Positions 28,124 to 40,285 of a DNA stretch of 64,000 bases are shown piece by piece. Made by a program: the position numbers and the translations under genes. The notes below the pieces were generated by a model that was not told the DNA's origin, made no database searches, and saw only the letters and a list, made by a program, of their open reading frames with translations. The stretch spans positions 25,260-89,259 of the forward strand of contig JAFUFT010000035.1 in the NCBI GenBank assembly GCA_017469795.1. The letters are read 5' to 3'. How positions within the stretch are numbered: the first letter of the stretch is position 1; each line of letters begins with the position of its first letter. The stretch is from Oscillospiraceae bacterium (GTDB taxonomy: Bacteria > Bacillota > Clostridia > Oscillospirales > Oscillospiraceae).

Positions 28124-29848
28124 ATGACAGTGGAATTTTGGTTTTTGATCGGCGCGGCATTGGTGTTTTGGATGCAGGCGGGCTTTGCCATGGTGGAGAC
28201 GGGCTTCACCCGAGCGAAGAACGCGGGCAACATCATAATGAAGAACCTGATGGACTTCTGCATCGGCACCGTGGTGTTTTCCCTGCTGGGCTACACCCTG
28301 ATGATGGGGGAGGACAGCTTCTTCGGACTCATCGGTAAACCGAATCTCCAGCTTTTCACTAACTTTAAGGACTTTATTGCATCTCCGTCGGAGGGATTTA
28401 CAGACGCCAGCTACTTTGTGTTCAACCTGGTGTTCTGCGCCACCACCGCCACTATCGTCTCCGGGGCCATGGCGGAGCGGACGAAATTCTCCGCCTACTG
28501 TGTCTATTCCGGGGTGATCTCGCTGCTGATCTATCCCATCGAGGCCCACTGGATCTGGGGCGGCGGCTGGCTGAGCCAAATCGGCTTCCATGACTACGCC
28601 GGTTCCTGCGCCATCCACATGGTGGGCGGCATTGCTGCCCTGATCGGCGCCTGGGTCCTGGGTCCCCGGATCGGCAAGTATGCGACGGACAAAACCGGGA
28701 AGGTCACCAAGGTCAACGCAATTCCCGGTCACTCTATCCCCTTGGGTGCATTGGGCGTATTCATCCTTTGGCTGGGGTGGTACGGCTTCAACGGCGCGGC
28801 GGCCACTTCGCCCTCGGAGCTTTCGGCCATCTTCCTGACCACCACCATCGCCCCCTCGGTGGCCACCGTTACCACCATGCTCTACACCTGGAAGAAAAAC
28901 GGAAAACCCGACGTGTCCATGTGTTTAAACGCATCCCTGGCGGGACTTGTGGCCGTCACCGCAGGCTGCGACGCCTTTGACGCCATCGGCGCAGCGGTGG
29001 TGGGCCTTGTCTCCGGATTCCTGGTGGTGATCGTGGTGGAGGGGCTGGATTTGAAGCTCCATGTCGACGACCCCGTTGGCGCGGTAGGCGTACACATGGC
29101 AAACGGCATTTGGGGCACAATCGCCGTGGGCCTGCTGGCAAACCCGGACGCCCCGGCGGGACTGCGGGGGCTGCTCTATACCGGCTCCTTCACGCAGCTC
29201 GGTCTTCAGCTGCTGGGATTTGTGACCGTGGGCGCCTGGGCGGCACTGACCATGCTGGGCTTCTTCACGCTGCTGAAACGGGCGGATTTCCTCCGGGCAG
29301 AGGCTGCCGACGAACTCAAGGGCCTCGACAGCAGCGAGCACGGCTTGCCTTCCGCCTATGCGGACTTCGCTCCCGCCGTGGAGAAGTACACTGCCTATGC
29401 TCCGGAGGGCGGCATTGCGGCGGTTACCGGTACTGTCCCCGCGGCGGAGGCCGTTCCCGTGAAGAAGGTGCCCTCCTTCCAGCCGGACGGTCACAAGTTC
29501 ACCAAGATCGAGATCGTCTGCAAGGAGGAGCGGTTCTACGCCCTGAAGTCCGCCATGAGCGCCCTGGGCATCACCGGCATGACCGTCTCCCATGTCATGG
29601 GCTACGGCATGCAGCAGGGCAAACCGGAATACTACCGCGGCGTCGCCGTGGAGAGCGACCTGCTGCCCAAGGTTCAGGTGGATATCGTGGTTTCCGCCAT
29701 CCCCGTGCGGGATGTGATCGAAACCGCCAAGGCGGTGCTCTACACCGGCCACATCGGAGACGGAAAGATCTTCGTCTACGACGTGGAGAACGTGGTGAAA
29801 GTCCGCACCGGCGAGGAGGGCTACGACGCTCTTCAGGACGTGGAGTAA
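28124..29848 (+). CDS. amtB: Ammonium transporter AmtB fused to a PII (GlnK) domain
   Basis: A 574-residue fusion. Residues 1-400 are an Amt channel with about eleven membrane segments, including FHDYAGSCAIHMVGGIAALI and VGVHMANGIWG, which carry the pore twin histidines. After a linker (VPAAEAVPVKKVPSFQPDG), residues about 462-574 are a PII signal domain: KIEIVCKEERFYALKSAM, T-loop GKPEYYRGV and B-loop TGHIGDGKIFVYDV. PII normally plugs AmtB when nitrogen is ample; here the regulator is tethered. Such fusions are known in some clostridia. A small hairpin at 28080-28111 partly overlaps the ribosome-binding region. Confidence 0.93.
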   Translation: MTVEFWFLIGAALVFWMQAGFAMVETGFTRAKNAGNIIMKNLMDFCIGTVVFSLLGYTLMMGEDSFFGLIGKPNLQLFTNFKDFIASPSEGFTDASYFVFNLVFCATTATIVSGAMAERTKFSAYCVYSGVISLLIYPIEAHWIWGGGWLSQIGFHDYAGSCAIHMVGGIAALIGAWVLGPRIGKYATDKTGKVTKVNAIPGHSIPLGALGVFILWLGWYGFNGAAATSPSELSAIFLTTTIAPSVATVTTMLYTWKKNGKPDVSMCLNASLAGLVAVTAGCDAFDAIGAAVVGLVSGFLVVIVVEGLDLKLHVDDPVGAVGVHMANGIWGTIAVGLLANPDAPAGLRGLLYTGSFTQLGLQLLGFVTVGAWAALTMLGFFTLLKRADFLRAEAADELKGLDSSEHGLPSAYADFAPAVEKYTAYAPEGGIAAVTGTVPAAEAVPVKKVPSFQPDGHKFTKIEIVCKEERFYALKSAMSALGITGMTVSHVMGYGMQQGKPEYYRGVAVESDLLPKVQVDIVVSAIPVRDVIETAKAVLYTGHIGDGKIFVYDVENVVKVRTGEEGYDALQDVE

Positions 29849-29855
29849 TCAGAAT

Positions 29856-29891
29856 GCCTCAGCGCCGTACAGAAATGTGCGGTGCTGAGGC
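29856..29891 (+). other. Hairpin before purF
   Basis: GCCTCAGCGCCG (29856-29867) pairs with CGGTGCTGAGGC (29880-29891) with one mismatch. It lacks a T run, so it may be a weak terminator, an RNA-processing site or an attenuator between amtB and purF. Confidence 0.4.
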
Positions 29892-29910
29892 AGATTTCAG
29901 GAGGTATGCA

Positions 29911-31341
29911 ATGGGCGGAATTCATGAAGAATGCGGCGTGTTCGGACTGTGGTCCCCGGCGCCGAAGCCCCTGGGACAGCTCTGCTACTACGGGCTGTAC
30001 GCCCTTCAGCACCGGGGCCAGGAGAGCGCGGGGATCGTGCTCAACGACGACGGCCTGTTCCGGGCAGAAAAGGGTGTAGGGCTTGTAAGCGATGTGTTTT
30101 CTCAGGAGAAACTCCGTGCCCTGGGCAGCGGCAGTATTGCGGTCGCGCATGTGCGCTACGCCACCACCGGTGCGGATCAGCAGCGGAACATTCAGCCTCT
30201 GGTCATCAACCACCGCAAGGGACTCATGGCCCTGTGCCACAACGGGAATCTGACCAATGCCGGAGGACTCCGGGACGCACTGGAGGAACAGGGCGCCATT
30301 TTCCATACCACCACGGATTCCGAGGTCATCGCCTACGTCATTGTGCAGGAGCGCCTCCGTCTGAGGCGCATTGAGGATGCCGTGGCGTCAGCCATGGACC
30401 AACTGGAGGGCGCCTATTCCCTGGTGATTTCCTCTCCCACCAAGCTGATCGCCGCCCGGGATCCCCATGGATTCCGGCCCCTGTGTATGGGCAAAACCGC
30501 CGACGGAACCATCGTCTTTGCCTCGGAGACCTGCGCGCTGGATGCGGTGGGGGCGACCTTCGTCCGGGACATCGAACCCGGCGAGGTGGTCACGGTTTCC
30601 GGCGGCAGGGTCCGAAGCGACAGGAGCCGCACCAGGACCATGCCAAAGCGGCTTTGCGTCTTTGAGTATATCTATTTCTCCCGGCCGGACTCGGTGGTGG
30701 ATGGTCAGAGCGTAGCGCTGGCCCGTCAGCAGGCAGGAGCCTGCCTCGCCCGGGAGCATCCGGTGCATGCGGACTTGGTTATCGGCGTGCCTGATTCCGG
30801 CCTGGATGCCGCTATCGGCTATAGCCGGGAGAGCGGCATCCCCTACGCCATCGGCTTCACCAAGAACAAGTACATCGGCAGGACCTTTATCGCGCCGGAG
30901 CAGGAGATGCGGGAGGCGGGGGTCAATCTCAAGCTCAACCCCATCCGCTCGGTGGTGGAGGGAAAACGTCTGGTCCTCATCGACGATTCCATCGTCCGGG
31001 GCACCACCTGCCGACGGACCATCGAGATGCTGAAGCGGGCCGGGGCCCGGGAGATCCACATGCGGGTCAGTGCGCCACCCTTCATTGCACCCTGCTTCTA
31101 CGGGACGGACATCGACAGTCCGGAAAACCTGATTGCCAATCACCACACCGTGGAGGAGATCGCAGAGATCATCGGGGTGACCTCCCTGGGGTATCTGAGC
31201 CTTCCCCACACGGAGGCTCTGGGGGAAACCTGCGGCGGCGTGTGCATGGCCTGCTTTGACGGCTGTTATCCCACCGCGGTGCCGAAGGCCGGCGCCAAAC
31301 GGCGATTTGAAGAGAAAATCCACAGGAAGAAGGAAGGATAA
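29911..31341 (+). CDS. purF: Amidophosphoribosyltransferase
   Basis: 476 residues from the ATG at 29911 (AGGAGG 6 bases upstream). It catalyses the first step of purine synthesis: PRPP plus glutamine to phosphoribosylamine. The short propeptide MGGIHEE precedes the nucleophile Cys8 (CGVFGLWS). Further marks are LQHRGQESAG, HVRYATTG, CHNGNLTNA, the PRPP loop VLIDDSIVRGTTCRR (about residues 354-368) and the Cys residues of an Fe-S cluster (PCFYGTD; GVCMACFDGCYP). It lies in the middle of a run of glutamine-using enzymes. Confidence 0.96.
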   Translation: MGGIHEECGVFGLWSPAPKPLGQLCYYGLYALQHRGQESAGIVLNDDGLFRAEKGVGLVSDVFSQEKLRALGSGSIAVAHVRYATTGADQQRNIQPLVINHRKGLMALCHNGNLTNAGGLRDALEEQGAIFHTTTDSEVIAYVIVQERLRLRRIEDAVASAMDQLEGAYSLVISSPTKLIAARDPHGFRPLCMGKTADGTIVFASETCALDAVGATFVRDIEPGEVVTVSGGRVRSDRSRTRTMPKRLCVFEYIYFSRPDSVVDGQSVALARQQAGACLAREHPVHADLVIGVPDSGLDAAIGYSRESGIPYAIGFTKNKYIGRTFIAPEQEMREAGVNLKLNPIRSVVEGKRLVLIDDSIVRGTTCRRTIEMLKRAGAREIHMRVSAPPFIAPCFYGTDIDSPENLIANHHTVEEIAEIIGVTSLGYLSLPHTEALGETCGGVCMACFDGCYPTAVPKAGAKRRFEEKIHRKKEG

Positions 31342-31344
31342 GCT

Positions 31345-32925
31345 ATGTGTTCCATCATGGGATTTACCAAAGCCATCCCGGAGGCGGATTTCCGGGAGTA
31401 CTTCGAACGAACGAGATCCCGGGGGCCGGATATGTCCCGTATCGAGCCTGCCGGAGAGGGCTGCCTCTGCTTCCACCGGCTGGCTATCATGGGCCTCCAC
31501 GCCGAGGGCATGCAGCCGTTCTCCCTGGACGGGGATATGTGCGTATGCAACGGGGAAATCTATCTGTTCCGGATCCTCAAAAAGGAACTGGAGGACAAGG
31601 GGTATACCTTTCAAAGCGGCTCTGACTGCGAGCTGATCCTGCCCCTGTACCGGGAGTACGGGGTGGAGATGTTCCGGCGGCTGGACGCGGAATTCGCCAT
31701 GATCCTCTATGATGGACGGCAGAAGAAGTTCATCGCCGCGAGAGACCCCATCGGCATCCGGCCCCTGTTCTACGGGGTTTTACCGGACGGCTCCACGGTG
31801 TTCGCCAGCGAGGCGAAAAACCTGGTGGGTCTGTGTGAAAAAATCAAGCCATTCCCGCCCGGACACTACTGGATGGACGGGGAATTCGTGCGTTATGCGG
31901 ACGTGACGGCCGTTTCGGAGTATGTCCGGGACGATCTGGACGCCATCTGCAAAAACATTCGGGAGAAGCTGATCCTGGGCATCGACAAGCGCCTCGATGC
32001 GGATGCGCCGCTGGGCTTTCTGCTCTCCGGGGGACTGGATTCCTCTCTGGTCTGCGCGGTATCCGCCCGGATTCTGGGCAAGCATGTCCGCACCTTCGCC
32101 ATCGGCATGGACACGGACGCCATCGACCTCCGGTACGCCCGAATGGTGGCGGACTACATCGGCGCAGACCACACGGAGGTCTATATGACACGGCAGCAGG
32201 TGCTGGATTCTCTGGAAGAGGTCATCGCCCTGCTGGGAACCTGGGACATCACCACCATCCGGGCCAGCATGGGCATGTACCTGTGCTGCAAGGCCATCCA
32301 CGAACAGACAGATATCCGGGTGCTGCTGACGGGGGAGATCAGCGACGAGCTCTTCGGCTACAAATACACAGACTTCGCCCCCACACCGGAGGCCTTCCAG
32401 CAGGAGGCGAAAAAGCGGGTGGAGGAGCTCTATATGTACGACGTCCTCCGGGCGGACCGGTGCATCTCCGTGAACTCTCTGGAGGCCCGGGTGCCCTTTG
32501 GAGACCTGGAATTCGTGCAGTATGTCATGTCCATCGACCCGGCGCTGAAGGTCAACTCCTACGGCATGGGCAAGTACCTCCTGCGCCGGGCTTTCGAAAA
32601 GGATCATCTGCTGCCCGACGAGATTCTCTGGCGGCAGAAGGCAGCCTTCTCCGACGCGGTGGGCCATTCCATGGTGGACGACCTGAAAGCTTATGCGGAA
32701 TCGAAGTATACGGACGCGGAATTTGAGGAGAAACGGCGGAAGTACAGTTATGCGGCGCCCTTCACCAAGGAGAGCCTGCTCTACCGGGAGATCTTTGAGA
32801 AATACTATCCCGGCCAGGCGGCCATGATCAGGGACTTCTGGATGCCCAACCGGGAATGGGAGGGATGCAACGTGGACGACCCGTCTGCCCGGGTTTTAAG
32901 CAACTACGGGGAAAGTGGCGTGTAA
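31345..32925 (+). CDS. asnB: Asparagine synthase (glutamine-hydrolysing)
   Basis: 526 residues. Class II glutaminase domain with Cys2 (MCSIMGF), RGPD, FHRLAIMG and NGEIYLF, then the ATP-pyrophosphatase synthetase domain (PLGFLLSGGLDSSLVCAV; P-loop SGGLDSS), GEISDELFGYKYTDFAP and SLEARVPFGD. It converts aspartate to asparagine with ATP and glutamine. It starts 3 bases after purF, so they are co-transcribed. Confidence 0.96.
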   Translation: MCSIMGFTKAIPEADFREYFERTRSRGPDMSRIEPAGEGCLCFHRLAIMGLHAEGMQPFSLDGDMCVCNGEIYLFRILKKELEDKGYTFQSGSDCELILPLYREYGVEMFRRLDAEFAMILYDGRQKKFIAARDPIGIRPLFYGVLPDGSTVFASEAKNLVGLCEKIKPFPPGHYWMDGEFVRYADVTAVSEYVRDDLDAICKNIREKLILGIDKRLDADAPLGFLLSGGLDSSLVCAVSARILGKHVRTFAIGMDTDAIDLRYARMVADYIGADHTEVYMTRQQVLDSLEEVIALLGTWDITTIRASMGMYLCCKAIHEQTDIRVLLTGEISDELFGYKYTDFAPTPEAFQQEAKKRVEELYMYDVLRADRCISVNSLEARVPFGDLEFVQYVMSIDPALKVNSYGMGKYLLRRAFEKDHLLPDEILWRQKAAFSDAVGHSMVDDLKAYAESKYTDAEFEEKRRKYSYAAPFTKESLLYREIFEKYYPGQAAMIRDFWMPNREWEGCNVDDPSARVLSNYGESGV

Positions 32926-35634
<2,709 letters not shown>

Positions 35635-35642
<8 letters not shown>

Positions 35643-38600
35643 GAATCCGGACATCAAGAAGGTGCTGGTCATCGGCTCCGGCCCCATCATCATCGGCCAG
35701 GCAGCGGAATTCGACTACGCGGGTACCCAGGCCTGCCGCGCCCTCCGGGAGGAAGGGGTGGAGGTGGTGCTGGTGAACTCCAACCCGGCCACCATTATGA
35801 CGGACCGGGACATCGCTGACCACGTCTACATCGAGCCGCTGAACACCGCCTCCGTGACCCAGATCATCGAAATGGAGCGGCCTGACTCCATCCTGCCCAC
35901 CCTGGGTGGTCAGACGGGACTGAATCTGGCCATGGCACTGGCGGAGGACGGGACTCTGGAACGCTATGGAGTGCGCCTGCTGGGCACCTCTGCCGAGTCC
36001 ATCCGCAAGGCAGAGGACCGGCAGGGCTTCAAGGACACCATGGAACGGATCGGCCAGCCCTGCGTCACATCCAAAGTGGTGGAGTGCGTGGAGGACGCCA
36101 TGGACTTCGCCGCGGAGATCGGTCTGCCGGTGATTGTCCGGCCCGCCTATACCCTGGGTGGCACCGGAGGAGGCATCGCAGGCACCCGCGCAGAGCTCCA
36201 CGAGATCGCATCGGGCGGCATCCGCCTGAGCCGGGTTGGGCAGGTGCTGATCGAGCGGTGCATCTCCGGATGGAAGGAGATCGAATACGAGGTCATCCGG
36301 GATAGTGCCGGCAACGTCATCACCGTCTGCAACATGGAAAACGTGGACCCGGTGGGTGTCCATACCGGCGACTCCATCGTGGTGGCCCCCTCCCAGACCC
36401 TGGCAGACAGAGAGTACCAGATGCTCCGTTCGGCGGCGCTGGACATTATCTCCGCCCTGGAGATCGAGGGAGGGTGCAACGTGCAGTTTGCCCTGAACCC
36501 GGACAGCTTTGAATATGCGGTCATCGAGGTCAATCCCCGGGTCAGCCGGTCCTCGGCACTGGCATCGAAAGCCACGGGATACCCCATCGCCAAGGTGGCA
36601 GCCAAGATCGCTTTGGGATATACCCTCGATGAGATCCCAAATTCCGTTACCGGCAAGACCTCGGCCTGCTTCGAGCCTGCGCTGGACTACTGCGTGGTGA
36701 AGATCCCCAAGTGGCCCTTTGACAAATTCGTCCACGCCTCCCGGAAACTTGGCACCCAGATGAAAGCCACCGGCGAGGTCATGGCTATCGACAACACCTT
36801 CGAAGGGGCTCTGATGAAGGCGGTCCGGTCTCTGGAACAGCACGTAAACTCCCTGAACCTCGACAGTCTCAAGACCCTGCCGGACGGGGAGATCCGGGAA
36901 CGGCTCAACCGGATCGACGACCAAAGACTCTTCGTCATGGCGGAGGCCCTGCGCCGGGGACTGTCCCCGGAGGAGATCCACGCCGTCACTAAGGTGGACC
37001 TCTGGTTCCTGGACCGGTTCCTGAATATCGTGGAGATGGAGAACCGCATCGCCTCGGAGCCGCTGGGCTGCGAGCTGCTGCGGGAGGCAAAGGCGATGGG
37101 CTTCACCGATGAATTCATTGGTCAGCTTACGGGCAGGACCCACTTTGCCGTCAAGGCTCTGCGGGACGAATTGGGTATCCGTGCGTCCTTTAAAATGGTG
37201 GACACCTGCGCCGCGGAGTTCGATGCAGCCACGCCATACTACTATTCCACCTACGATGAGGTCAGCGAAGCAGAGGGCGCCGATGTGCCGAAAAAGGTGC
37301 TGGTTCTCGGCTCCGGCCCCATCCGTATCGGCCAGGGCATCGAGTTTGACTTCTGCTCCGTTCACAGTGTCTGGAGCCTCCGAAAGCTGGGCTGCTATAC
37401 CATCATCGTCAACAACAATCCGGAGACCGTCTCCACGGACTTCGACGTGGCGGACAAGCTGTACTTTGAACCCCTGACTCCGGAGGATGTTCAGAACATC
37501 GTGGAACTGGAGAAGCCCTGGGGAGCCGTGGTTCAGTTCGGCGGCCAGACTGCTATCCAGCTGACAAAGGATTTAAGCAATATGGGCGTCCGGATCCTCG
37601 GGACCGACGCGGAGGGCGTGGACGCCGCTGAGGACAGGGAGAAGTTCGACCAGATCCTGAAAATGACCGGCATTGAGAAGGCGGAGGCCGGCACCTGCTT
37701 CACGGCCAAGGAGGGCAAAGAGATCGCCGGCCGTATCGGCTATCCGGTGCTGGTGCGGCCTTCCTACGTGCTGGGCGGCCAGGGCATGCAGATCGCCTAC
37801 AACGACAGGGACATTGATGAATACATGGCCATCATCAACATGGTCTCCCAGGAGCATCCGATCCTGGTGGACAAGTACCTGATGGGCAGGGAGCTGGAGG
37901 TGGACGCGGTCTGCGACGGGGAGGACATCCTGATCCCCGGCATCATGGAGCATATCGAGCGGGCGGGCATCCATTCCGGCGACTCTATCTCCGTGTATCC
38001 CCCGGTGAAGATCGAGCAGCGCCATCAGAAGATCGTTGCCGACTATACCCGGAGGCTGGCCACGGCGCTCCATGTGGTGGGCCTGGTCAACATCCAGTTC
38101 GTAATCTACAACGACAAGGTCTATGTGATCGAGGTCAATCCCCGGTCCTCCCGGACCATCCCCTATATCACCAAGGTCACCGGCGTGCCCATTATCGAGC
38201 TTGCCACCCGGGTCATGCTGGGCGATAAGCTGAAGAACCTGGGCTATGGCACGGGACTGTACCCGGAGAGTCCCTACTACGCGGTGAAGATGCCGGTGTT
38301 CTCCTTCTCCAAACTCACCGATGTGGATACGGCGCTTGGACCGGAAATGAAGTCCACCGGCGAGGTGCTGGGCGTTGACAGGGACTTCTATCAGGCCCTG
38401 CTGAAGGCATTCAAGGGCGTGGGCATGGAGATTCCCAAGTCTGGCAGTAATGTCCTCCTGACGGTCAAAGATGAGGACAAGCCGGAGATCCTGCCCATCG
38501 CCAGAAGCATGGAGGAACTGGGAATGGAGCTGTACGCCACCGGCGGCACCTGTGATTACCTCCGTGCCCATGGGGTGTCCTGCCGGAAGGTGGGCCGCAT

Positions 38601-38859
38601 TGCCGACGGCAGTCCCAATATTCTGGATCAGATTGAGAGCGGGACCTTTGACCTGATCGTCAACACACCCGGCCACGACCACAGCCACAACCGGGACGGG
38701 TTCCGAATCCGCCGGGCGGCGGCGGAGCGGTCCATCCCGGTTGTCACTGCCATCGATACGGCTCACGCGGTGATCCAGGCGCGGATCATGGGCCGGGTGA
38801 AGCAGCTGCGAGCTGTGGATATTGCACAGGTCAATGGTGTGATCCACAGGGAAAGCTGA
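35635..38859 (+). CDS. carB: Carbamoyl-phosphate synthase large subunit
   Basis: 1074 residues, full length. Two homologous ATP-grasp halves start at [23 protein letters not shown] and, near 555, [21 protein letters not shown]. Glycine-rich ATP loops are [12 protein letters not shown] and [12 protein letters not shown]. The last 140 residues are an MGS-like allosteric domain ([16 protein letters not shown]). CarB joins bicarbonate, ammonia and two ATP to carbamoyl phosphate. It is the last gene of the rightward block and ends 38 bases before a strong terminator. Confidence 0.98.
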
Positions 38860-38897
38860 TGTCGATCTGTCTCCTGAACGAAGGAAACTGAATCAGA

Positions 38898-38946
38898 AGA
38901 ACAGACTGTGCGCAGGCAGATTCGCTGCCTGCGCACAGTCTGTTCT
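38898..38946. terminator. Bidirectional terminator between carB and a leftward peptidase C26 gene
   Basis: A perfect 22-base-pair stem with loop ATTCG, flanked by AGAA and TTCT, ends one base into the stop codon of the leftward gene. It can terminate both convergent transcripts. Confidence 0.9.
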
Positions 38947-39635
38947 TACTTTGCCTGTTCGATAAAGGAGCGGAAGATACGCTTTGCGGCGATATCCTCC
39001 TTCCAGAGGAACTCAGGATGCCACTGCACGCCCAGATTGAACCGGTTTTCCGGCAGTTCCATGCCCTCGATGAAGCCGTCGCTGCTCCAGGCTGTCGCCC
39101 GATACGCGCCCGGACCGGTGATCTGACCGCCGTGGAGCGAGTTGACCTTCAGCTCGGACACGCCGAGCACCTCATGGAGCAGGCTTCCCTTTTCGATGCA
39201 TACCTTGTGCTTGTAGCCCATACTCGAATCGATATGATGCCGGTACATGTAATCCGACTTGGAATAGTTCACGGTCCCGCCGGTGGCGAAGGCCATGTTG
39301 GTCATGCCGCAGCAGATGCCCAGCAGCGGGATGTCCTGCTCAATGCAGTAGTTGATGATCAGGTGCTCGTAGTTGGAAATCACGCCGCCGCCCTGCATGA
39401 GGATCCCGCTGCATAGATCCACAGTGCTGAAGTAATCCTCCTTGCAGGTCAGGTCGTAATGCTCATACCAGGGATATTCCTCGTACTGCTGCTCCACGCT
39501 CACGCCCTGGGGAACGATGGCGATGACTCTGGCGCCGCAGCCGATCAGGGCCTCCCGCATGGCGTCTCCGATCTCATTGCGTTTCCAAAGCTCCGTTTGA
39601 AGCGGCTTGCTGACAATTCCGATGAGTGGTTTCAT
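38946..39635 (-). CDS. Peptidase C26 / gamma-glutamyl-GABA hydrolase-like class I amidotransferase
   Basis: 229 residues from the ATG at 39633-39635 (GAGGTG upstream); a longer open frame runs into the next gene but has no ribosome-binding site. MKPLIGIVSKP opens the fold; ILMQGGGVISNYE, the nucleophile elbow LLGICCGMTNMAFA and GVQWHPEF give the Cys-His pair. Relatives hydrolyse gamma-glutamyl amides such as gamma-glutamyl-GABA or gamma-glutamyl polyamines. The usual 'GGxDxxP' patch is replaced by QGGGVISNYE, so the true substrate is open. Confidence 0.8.
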   Translation of the reverse strand: MKPLIGIVSKPLQTELWKRNEIGDAMREALIGCGARVIAIVPQGVSVEQQYEEYPWYEHYDLTCKEDYFSTVDLCSGILMQGGGVISNYEHLIINYCIEQDIPLLGICCGMTNMAFATGGTVNYSKSDYMYRHHIDSSMGYKHKVCIEKGSLLHEVLGVSELKVNSLHGGQITGPGAYRATAWSSDGFIEGMELPENRFNLGVQWHPEFLWKEDIAAKRIFRSFIEQAK

Positions 39636-39684
39636 GATGTTCACCTCAAAGACCTGCCCCCCGCTGGGGCGGGAAACGGTCCGG

Positions 39685-40257
39685 TCAGAAGAGCGACGTC
39701 TGTTCGTATTCCTGATGGTGCTGAAGCTCCGGCATCTGTCTGGCCATGAGACGGACGGCCGCCTCCGGATCAAAGAGCCACGCCCGCAGAGCATCCCGGT
39801 CCAGCAGGACCGGCATCCGGTCATGGAACCGGGCCACGGAGGAGTTGGCTGCTGTGGTCAGGACGGAATAGCGGTGCGCCTCGTCATAGATCCCGGCCAT
39901 CCAGATGGGCCGCCGGTCATCCAGAGAGAAGGTCACCATCTGTCTGCCCGGATCCCATTCGTGAAAGACTCTCGCCGGGATCACGCACCGGCGGCGGAGC
40001 ATGCTGTCCCGAAACATCTGCTTATCCAGAGCGGTCTCCGACCGGGTGTTGATGACAAGGCCCCGGCCGTCGTAACGGGGCAGTCCCCAGGTCATGATCC
40101 CCGCGTGGATGCGGTCCCTGTGACCGGCAATGACCAGCGCGGGTTCAGAGGGACGGACGGTTCCGCCCGGGAGCTGCCGGATCTCCGGATTAAACGTGTC
40201 CGCTGCAGCAATGGATTCGTCCACAACGGCGGCATCCAGATCAAATCTGGCGCACAT
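39685..40257 (-). CDS. SRAP-domain protein (YedK/HMCES-like)
   Basis: 190 residues starting MCARF. The ATG at 40255-40257 is chosen because AGGAGGA lies 6 bases upstream and because the family's catalytic Cys must be residue 2; an ATG two codons earlier directly abuts the Shine-Dalgarno. Other family marks are WGLPR, INTRSETAL, CVIPARVFHEW and the His of FHDRMPVLL. SRAP proteins crosslink to abasic sites in single-stranded DNA and shield them. The gene is close behind a CASTOR-like channel gene with no evident functional tie. Confidence 0.9.
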   Translation of the reverse strand: MCARFDLDAAVVDESIAAADTFNPEIRQLPGGTVRPSEPALVIAGHRDRIHAGIMTWGLPRYDGRGLVINTRSETALDKQMFRDSMLRRRCVIPARVFHEWDPGRQMVTFSLDDRRPIWMAGIYDEAHRYSVLTTAANSSVARFHDRMPVLLDRDALRAWLFDPEAAVRLMARQMPELQHHQEYEQTSLF

Positions 40258-40285
40258 GGCCATCCTCCTTCCCCAAAGAGTTTTG

